Shown piece by piece: positions 56,901 to 64,000 of a stretch of 64,000 bases of DNA. Within the stretch, counting starts at the first letter, position 1. Each line of letters begins with the position of its first letter. The DNA is from Cryptomeria japonica (lineage: Eukaryota; Streptophyta; Pinopsida; Cupressales; Cupressaceae): contig NC_081414.1 in the NCBI RefSeq assembly GCF_030272615.1, forward strand, positions 762,047,648 to 762,111,647, read 5' to 3'. A program made the position numbers and the translations under genes. The notes beneath the pieces are model-generated. The model was not told the DNA's origin, searched no databases, and worked only from the letters and a program-made list of their open reading frames with translations.

Positions 56901-58698
56901 TGTCAAAGATTGATTTTGATGTAGATAGTGGGAACTAGATTCTAGAGATAGCGCGTCCATTAATAGATGAGAAGACAGAGAGCTCTATAGCTCAGGACAA
57001 TGTTGTTGAAAGGATTAAAATTGGAACTACCTGTCGAGCTACAAATATGCTCCATCTTGAAACTTTAACAAAGAAACTCATAACCAGGACCTAGAAAGAT
57101 GAGAAGGATAAACATCAGATGAAAGAGATGTTATGGAGGATGAAAGAGTATATTAAGGCAATCAATGATCGGAATCCTCAACCTCTATCACAACTTCCAA
57201 TTTTTTTCGATCCTAAGTCCCCTACAAATCAAAAGACCCTGGAACAACTACAAAAATGCAGGTTGATCACAGAAACTGTGATGGAGTGGCTAGAAAGAAT
57301 TTAGAAGTCTGGTGCAAAATACTTTGTTAATTTAGGTAGAGTATATAATGGGGTGATACAAGTCATGAAGGAATTGGAAGTCGAGATCACCAATTAGATA
57401 AATGAAGAAGCTAAATGGGCGCCAAAAGTTGTACATATGCGAGAAGTGCAAAATTATGGGGTAATGAAGTTTCTTGCTGAAAAACCTGTGGCAGGTTTGA
57501 ATGATAGTATTTTGTATGTGTGCGAGAAGAATATTGAATGGAGAAATTCTCTGATAAAATAGGCTTATGAGGACTTCACAAAATTGATAAATCAACTCAC
57601 AGAGTTAGTCACCTCCATGAGAAATGAACTCATGTGCATTGGGATAAAATGTTTGAAAGATGATGGAAGAATCCTTGAGACAGTTGAGGTTATAACTAAA
57701 TCATTTAAGGGCAAAATCAATTATGTGAAAGAAGCTAAGGGTTTAGTTCCGGATGACCTAAGTGTGATTGCTAAGATTGAATCACTCCTTTTTTTATGCA
57801 TTGGACATCTGGATAGTCACTCCGACAAAGTTGCACAGGTTCAAAAGGAAAAGGAGGTCTAGAAACAATGAATGGCACACGTGGGATTACCTCATAACAA
57901 AATCATTCAACACTTTCCCACTGCTCATGTGGATTGGAAGAAAGAAGCAGTTACTAGAACTGCATAGCAACATTTTCATTGATGATAGATCCTTTTACTT
58001 GTTGGTTGCAAAAATTAATTTATTTTGATGCTAGTTTCACTGATTTTGTGGGGCGGAAGTTGTTGGCTTTCCATGTTTCCTGTTTTAACCATTGGCTAGG
58101 TTGTGGCTATAAATCTATATTTTTGAGACTCTAGAAAGGTCCGAAAAACTATGATTTTTCGCACAGTAGATAATATTTGTGTTTTTCTTTAAGGAATTGC
58201 TAGAAATTGGAATGATTGATCGATCAATATAAGTGATTGTGTTATCTTTAAATCTAGGTGTTTAAAGAGTAGCAATATTTCCTGTGAAGTTTTCTATTAA
58301 CATGATATCGTGTTATGCTCAATTATTTCTATGTTTTCTTCAATTCATGGTTATCAATACTTGTTAGTAGACTCATTACGTATTGATTTGTGCTGATCCC
58401 CCTTGCACGGTGAGGCACGAGAGAGTATCGATCAACCTTCAGTATTGCTAAGCTTCTACTATGCTCTGAATTTATACAGTGAGTATGTCTGTGAATCGGA
58501 TTCTGTGAACTTTCATTTGTATAATAAATTCATTGCAAATTATATGAGGAGCTGCCCTCTAATGCAGAGGTTGAATTTTAATTAATTCATCCAACTATTG
58601 GTAATTTGTTTACTTTCATAACTGGGCTTACAGGAGTTACATCTTTGTTCAAAGAGAATAAATACATTTCTTGAAATGGACAAATCTGTTTACCAACA
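53976..58698 (+). repeat. Gypsy-2 3' LTR (4.7 kb)
   Basis: Uninterrupted LTR, TGTTAGTCCACTC to TTTACCAACA. It has GGTTCAA/TTGAACC repeats at 54055-54345, the long coding region at 54837-57862 and a non-coding right part (57905-58698). Confidence 0.9.
54837..57862 (+). pseudogene. LTR-borne long ORF, 3' LTR copy (unknown protein, about 1000 codons)
   Basis: From the ATG at 54837 the frame is open for 388 codons to 56000, then continues across a frame slip (56027-56335) and later stops to 57862. N-terminal blocks: FYWEDWMYFFIQVIF, LIYYLDCTCQWVGLYHETW, FTYLRVGGFEGEPYKLLRYG. The middle is basic and acidic (NMLSRKRRNIVPVLIPVEDM, KTPKAKKSKTMSK). The C-terminal part is helical (LTELVTSMRNELMCIGIKCL, LLFLCIGHLDSHSDKVAQVQ). 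No Pol, Gag, Env or mobile domain is recognisable. Because it lies within the LTR, each insertion carries two copies. Confidence 0.7.
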
Positions 58699-59700
58699 TG
58701 AAGAAAAGATTGTCCTTAAAGAACAATGTCAAAAGTTGAGTCAGGAGAATAATGCCATGAGGAATGAAATGCAAGCCCTAACTATGAGGATGGCCAAGGA
58801 GATTGAAGACCCGAAGAAGAATGCAAAAAATCTTTGCAAATCTCTGAAAGATAGATCTGAGGAATGCATTAGGCTGGCACATGAGAATGATATGTTGAGA
58901 ACTAAGCTAGTGCAATCCCATAATAATAAGCAGGATTTGGAAAGATTGATAACAGTCCTAAGGGAAGATCTAGATACTGCAAATGAAATCAAAGACAAGT
59001 TTAAGGATAGTTCTGCAAAGCTTGATGAGCTATTGAAGGATCAAAGGAGCAAGGGAGAAACTAGAGGTCTTGGATTTGAGCATGGAGAAAGCTCTGGTAC
59101 TACAAATGAAGTTGAAGCAACAGATCAGAAGGAGAATCCACCTGTCAACCGGAACCAGAAATCATTGGTAAGGCAACCCAATCCACATAAATTCAATGTA
59201 GATATTTTGGTTGCAATAAATTTGGTCATATGGCAAGACATTGTAGAAATAGAGCAAAGCAGGATAATAATGCAGTTCCCAGTTAGTGTTCAAATTATAA
59301 GAAGTATGGTCATAAGATAGAAGATTGTAGAATGAATGTGAAATGTCATGCATGTGGAAAGTTTGGACATATGGCTAATCAATGAAGGTCAAGGAATGAT
59401 CAAGGATACAGTAAAGCAATTTAGAAAAATAATGTCACTTGCTATGCATGCAATAAAATAGGACATATTGCTAAATTATGCAGAAGCAAGAACAATCTGA
59501 TAGGAAATGATGAGAAAGGAAAATAGAAGGTTGATGATATCTGAAAGGAGCATGAGAAGAAATGGGTTAGGAAATTTGAAAATCAACCGACAAAGACAAA
59601 CAACCTAGTTACTCAACCAACAGAGAAGAATGTTCTTGCATTGGCAGGAAACTCATCCGATAGTTCTAAGGCATTAGCCTTAGGGGGAGGGAAATTAATG
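58699..59700 (+). pseudogene. Copia-3 gag, C-terminal part with coiled coil and four zinc knuckles
   Basis: Resumes the frame left at 36462: EEKIVLKEQCQKLSQENNAM, LCKSLKDRSEECIRLAHEND, DLERLITVLREDLDTANEIK, a long coiled coil to 59040. Then zinc knuckles CNKFGHMARHC (59218), CSNYKKYGHKIEDC (59288), CHACGKFGHMANQ (59347, last Cys lost to a stop) and CYACNKIGHIAKLC (59442). The long coiled coil before a row of knuckles is unusual for copia gag. Frameshifts and stops occur in the knuckle region. Confidence 0.82.
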
Positions 59701-60047
59701 ATAGATCTTGCATTACCCATAGTAGTAGTCTGAAAGCTTGTTTCAGATCTTGGAGAAGTCACTCTAAAGGTTTTCCAATACTGATATATGGATTTTGAAT
59801 CTAGTATGATAGGTCAGCATGCATTTATGTCAATGTGAAATTACGGTTTTCATAGAATAAAAGGGAAATGTTGGTTCATTTCTGATCACACAGCATTCAG
59901 AGCAAAGTAGAGTGAGTTTAAGGCGATTCAAGGCGATCAAGAGAATTTTCAAGCAAATTCCAGTGTATTTAGAGCGGATTTTTGAAAGCTTTCACCGACA
60001 AAGGTTGTGAGGTATTTTATCAGTTTCCAAGCTATCTTTTATTTACA

Positions 60048-62711
60048 ATGGCTTCTGGATCAACCCCCATTCTGGTAGGTGTGGCTACCCCTATTTTTTT
60101 TTTACGTCAAGGATCATCCACACCCAGTTTTCAAGCAATGCCCTCAGATTGCCAAGGTCGATGATTCAATTAGAGCGTTTTCTAGGCATCCAGATGGAGT
60201 TCTGTATATTGAAGATGTTTGTGCATATATCCACTACACTCTAGAGGATTTAGTTTCTGCTGAAATCAAAACAATGTACATGACAAATCAGCTGGAAAAA
60301 AAGGGATCGATGAAATCAGAATTCCAAATTCTCAAGGATCAGGGTTTCATAGACATTTTGGAGATGCTAGAATTTGAGGATGAAATGATCCAATATGTGT
60401 TGAGCTATGTCCATGGGGAATTAATGTGGCTAGACCAACCTTACAAAATCACCAAGGAGGCTATTCGTGCAATCACCGGTTTTCCCCAGACTGGTTAAAC
60501 TCCCAAAAAGAAGAAAATATCTAACAATGAGGTGGAGAAGTTAACTGGTCTAACTTTTGACAACTAGTTAATGAGGATAAGAACTATCAGAGACAAAGTT
60601 GTTCAATTTGCAAGAATGATCACCGGTTACAAGGTAACCCAATCAAACCGGTTGAACTCTATTTCTAGTTCATGCATTTAATGTGCTCACAAGATGGTCA
60701 AAGAAAATGATAGGTATGATCTTTGTCAATGGATGTGTGAAGAGATAATTTTAAACCTAGAGAAGATTAAGGGTAAGAAGAAAGGTGTTTTCCGGTATGG
60801 AAATCTTGTTGTTTTCTTGATGCTTTTCTTTTTGAATGAGTTACCAGGATCCGGTAAAATACAATGGGCATTTGATATGCCGGTAGGGAAAACAATAAAA
60901 AATGCTATAAGAGGTTTGGGATAGGACAAGGAAAGAGACTCCATTTTATGGGGTTATTTCAAATCATTTCAGAAGACAATCAAGAAAAGAGAAAGAGTGC
61001 CTAAACACATTGTTGATGAATACTCTACAAAAATCTTCTTTATGGTGAAGAAGGATGAAACATTGATGGAGGCAGTGCAACCATGAAAGGTATGGATCAC
61101 TTAGATGGGCTATGAGGTTGATGCTGATATCTTGGACTTATATGCCAAGACTCTTATTAATGTCTTGGTTGATGGAGCTAAGAAAGACTTTGGGACAACA
61201 ACACAAAAGGAATTTGAAGTTCAGATAGGTTTTAGAAAGAAGAGAAGTGAAGGAAAAATTGATAAGGTTGGGGAAGTTGTGGAGAAAATATCCTCTGAAA
61301 TCAAACAAATCATTGGAATAGCAGAAGGGCCATCTCTGACAGCATTTCAGAGTCCATGAGCAGCAATAACTAGCAAGGGTGTATTGAAGAGAGAAAATGG
61401 AAACTTATATTGCCCCTATTGAATCTGGTTCTAATACTAATGTTGCGGCCCCAAAGATTCCCCAGACTTACATCAGGATACAGAGGAAGAAGCCCGAGGA
61501 AGGAAAGAAATAGAAAGTAAAGGTCACCCCTTCAGTAGCCCCAAAGAAAATTTTGAAGGAGAGGAAACCCATAGAGAAGAGGAAACTGTTTAAGGAGTCT
61601 ACTTCTACTCTCGACAAGAAGAAGAAATCAGATATAGATATAGCTCTCGAATCTGGTAAGACTATTGAAGTCTTTCCTCCTCTCTCAGTTGTTGAATTGA
61701 TTGATCAAATAACTAAAGATGAAATTTTGAGCAATATCCAACATTACTATGTACATATGGATGATAAGGAGCAAATGGAGATTGAGGAAGCAATTTTGTT
61801 ATACTTATACTTTTATATATATATATATATATAAGAAAGAATTAATTGAGATTAAAAATAAATACCAGGTGATTTGTACAATAAGCTAGATTCTAGGAGA
61901 TTGTCTGCAGTTGAAGAGGATAAATATACAAAGATGCAGTAGGTATTGACTATTTGTGGTGCTATAACTGATGAGGAGATGCAACAATGTCTAGAATATG
62001 TAAATAAAATAATTTTTTGGAGTAGACACCAAGATGTGAGTCTCATGGTAGGTAGAGTAAATCAAATAGTTAAGGAGACCCACAAGGCATGGGTAAAATT
62101 CTTTGTAGATAAACTTGATTTTCTTTACTCAACTTATATTCCATCCTAAGTTTGGTATTCAAGACATCTCAGTTGATGATAAGGGGAAAGGTATATTAGG
62201 TTTGGATTAGCCAATTTTGGAACAGAAACTAACAGAGGATATTTCTCCGATAGTATCACTTGTACATAATATAGAAAAAATGGTAGATAACATTGAAGCT
62301 ATACATGATAAGAAGGATACACCAGAACAGAACATTCCAGATGTAGAGGTTATTGTTGTGGATACAGATAATAAACAGGTTGAGGATATTGAACCTCTGA
62401 CAACAAATGTACATATAGAAGAGGCTAAGCTTGAGTAGGTTACTACATGAAGTGGCAAAGTCACCAGTGCCAGTTAGTTGGAGAGTCTAGTCATTCATTG
62501 TTGGCACTTGGCTCATCTAGTCAAGTTGATTTTGGATAGAGGAATATTGAGTAACTGCAGTTTTGAATTGATGTTTGTTGCAACTCAGAAGTTAAGGAAG
62601 GAAGGATCAGAAGACAAGCAAGTCATTGAGAAAGCCATTTCGGTTCTACAGCAGCTAGTTCTAGGATACACTAGTCCGATGCTAGGTCCTCTGGTAAGCT
62701 TAAGAGTTTGA
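60048..62711 (+). pseudogene. Copia-3 second ORF, unknown protein
   Basis: From the ATG at 60048 in changing frames: VYIEDVCAYIHYTLEDLVSAE-like text, MLEFEDEMIQYVLSYVHGEL, WLDQPYKITKEAIRAITGFP, YDLCQWMCEEIILNLEKIKG, FRYGNLVVFLMLFFLNELPG, then basic stretches (RKKPEEGKK, KERKPIEKRKLFKESTS) and an acidic C-terminal part. KITKEAIRAITGFPQTG-type text is common in uncharacterised retrotransposon-linked ORFs of plants. It occupies the place where pol should be. Many stops. I cannot assign a function. Confidence 0.6.
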
Positions 62712-63370
62712 CATAACACATTGCAAAAGAGTTTCAAAATATTCAACAGATATCAAACCGATAGTTAATAAAGAGGTACAATGTAGCAAGGAAGGTCACC
62801 TGTGACAATATGATCACATCAGACAAGATCAAGATGACAGAGGAACTAACAAAGATTGATGAAGCTCTTAATCATTGTGGTTTTATATATAGGTCTTGTA
62901 CTAACACTGGTAAACTTACAATTGACCTGGAGGTAAAAATAAAAGCAGTAAAGGCCTAGTTGGAACATCTAGCTAACGATTTTGATGGCACTTAGTCATT
63001 GACCAGTGCTATTGATTGTCAAATTTTGGTTACAGAATCAAAGATATCAGCCTTGGGGAAAGATATGGATAGATTAATCCGGCGAGCAAGGGAATTGAGA
63101 GGATTGGTTAGTGCCCGGTTGAACACTTTGTTACTTCATAAGTAGGAAAGTATAGAATTGATGAATAAACCCACACCAAAAAATCTAACAGATGAAGAAC
63201 TACATGCACACATTCTTAATGGGTTTGTATCTATTTTGCGAACATTGAAAACTAGTTGGGATACTTAGGATTTTTGAAGGTTGCTTACCCAGATATATTC
63301 AAGTACATCTAGATCCGGTAGACACATTTTAATTTCATTATTTCATTCATTTACCCCGACCTTTGTCATT
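62712..63370 (+). other. Copia-3 region after the second ORF
   Basis: Continues with broken coiled-coil-like frames (for example around 62820-63200: AKISALGKDMDRLIRRAREL-like text) and no recognisable domain. Confidence 0.45.
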
Positions 63371-63537
63371 GATGTCAAAGGGGGAGAGGTGTGAAAAATG
63401 TTAAGGGACATAAGAAGGAATGTATAGCTCAGGGGGAGCAGGGTTAGTTTTGGTCATCAGTTTTGGAGGAACCGAGACAACACTTCAGCGATCCATTTTT
63501 TCATATGAGTGTTGCCATCAATGCCAAAGGGGGAGAT
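63371..63537 (+). promoter_or_regulatory. Copia-3 polypurine tracts
   Basis: CAAAGGGGGAGAGG near 63378, AGGGGGAGCAGG near 63431 and CCAAAGGGGGAGATTG ending at the 3' LTR. Same arrangement as in Copia-1 and Copia-2. Confidence 0.85.
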
Positions 63538-64000
63538 TGTTGGCAATTAACACTCATCCGGTTTAGTTGTGTTGTTATTGATGGAAACACACACAATTTT
63601 GGGTTGGAAAATTAATTGATACTCACTGGTATTCATGATTCGACAACCAGCAAACTAGGAACTGGTATATGAGGCTAACATAGGAGATTGATTTGGTAGG
63701 TTTACACAGCAGCAATCAACAGGATCAGTCATAAATTTTAATGCATTTTTTTTTGTCTAGGCCAACATGTAAATAAATTGTAATATCTTTGTAAGCCGAC
63801 ATAAGACATTTACGTTTGTGATTGGGAAGGGTATTTAAGTCAATCTGGTTAGGTTATTTTGAATATACACAGAGAAAAGGAATATATAGTGATATGATAT
63901 TGTGTGAGCGATGTTGATCGACTTAATGCAAATATAATATTATGTCATCGATCTTGATGATTGGTTTAGAGGTTTGGGATGGGAAGTAAGTTACTGGTAA
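63538..64000 (+). repeat. Copia-3 3' LTR, partial (cut by window end)
   Basis: TGTTGGCAATTAACACTCATCCGG and onwards matches 35304 and following, including GGGTATTTAAGTCA and GAATATATAGTGATATGATATTGTG. Confidence 0.9.

Larger units (their letters stand above)
36463..58698 (+). mobile_element. Gypsy-2: Ty3/gypsy Tat-related element with giant coding LTRs
   Basis: TGAAG target duplication at 36458-36462 and 58699-58703. 5' LTR 36463-48027 (about 4.8 kb after removing Copia-2), primer site at 48034, gag-pol 48236-53636, 3' LTR 53976-58698. The LTRs begin TGTTAGTCC and end TTTACCAA(C/G)A. In a 180-base stretch I count about 16 differences between the LTRs, so roughly 91 per cent identity there, an old insertion. 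Pol has few but definite stops. A second RNase H lies between protease and RT, unlike Gypsy-1. Confidence 0.9.
35304..64000 (+). mobile_element. Copia-3: copia-type LTR element with gag but no pol, host of Gypsy-2
   Basis: The 5' LTR 35304-36223 and the 3' LTR beginning 63538 share TG-starting text with AATTAACACTCATCCGGT. Between them, after removing Gypsy-2 (36463-58698), are a coiled-coil gag with four zinc knuckles, an uncharacterised ORF of roughly 900 codons, multiple polypurine tracts, and no recognisable integrase or RT. It continues past the window. Gag-only elements of this sort are mobilised in trans, presumably by a Sirevirus such as Copia-2. Confidence 0.8.

Noticed and set aside
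1-64000. CRISPR arrays, tRNA or rRNA genes, bacterial operons
   Set aside because: None seen. The repeats are LTRs, microsatellites and foldbacks of a plant nuclear genome.

Overview
The window looks like repeat-rich nuclear DNA of a seed plant with a large genome, probably a gymnosperm. The reasons are several kb-scale LTR retrotransposons nested in one another, a UDP-glycosyltransferase gene with a 2.8-kb intron, a decayed plant mobile domain gene and a 500-N scaffold gap. No prokaryotic features are present. The species cannot be fixed from the sequence alone.

Layout. (1) Positions 1-21643 are the 3' part of a Sirevirus-like Ty1/copia element (Copia-1). It is cut twice: by a 10.5-kb CACTA-type DNA transposon (956-11504, 3-bp duplication AAA) and by a 7.6-kb TIR element (12475-20083, 4-bp duplication GTTT) whose core is about 6 kb of GA-rich then CT-rich DNA around an assembly gap. 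(2) 22375-26629 holds the only apparently intact ordinary gene, a two-exon family-1 UDP-glycosyltransferase of 477 residues. (3) 26790-28840 is a broken plant mobile domain gene. (4) 29473-35303 is a minus-strand Ty3/gypsy Tat-like element (Gypsy-1). (5) From 35304 past the window end runs a third copia-type element (Copia-3), apparently inserted in the Gypsy-1 LTR, with gag but no recognisable pol. Into its gag a 22-kb Gypsy-2 block inserted (36463-58698, TSD TGAAG), with LTRs near 4.7 kb that themselves contain a long coding region. Into the Gypsy-2 5' LTR a complete Sirevirus-like Copia-2 inserted (40389-47112, TSD CAAAA).

The most notable discovery is inside the CACTA element. It carries captured pieces of a DRM-type de novo DNA methyltransferase gene (the enzyme of RNA-directed DNA methylation), and in three places the DRM piece runs straight into an inverted copy of itself: foldbacks at 6549-6804 and 8389-8643 (SAM-binding motif I region) and a 1.6-kb inverted repeat at 9601-11198 (GPPFFYYEN region). 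Transcripts of these would be hairpins able to yield small RNAs against DRM. In rice, miR820 is encoded in CACTA transposons and targets OsDRM2, so this would be an independent, structurally different instance of a transposon carrying anti-methylation RNA. Whether it is expressed is unknown. The element also holds one exon of alpha-glucan phosphorylase. I recognise no transposase in it.

All domain calls were read by eye from translations. Identities are rough counts over short stretches.
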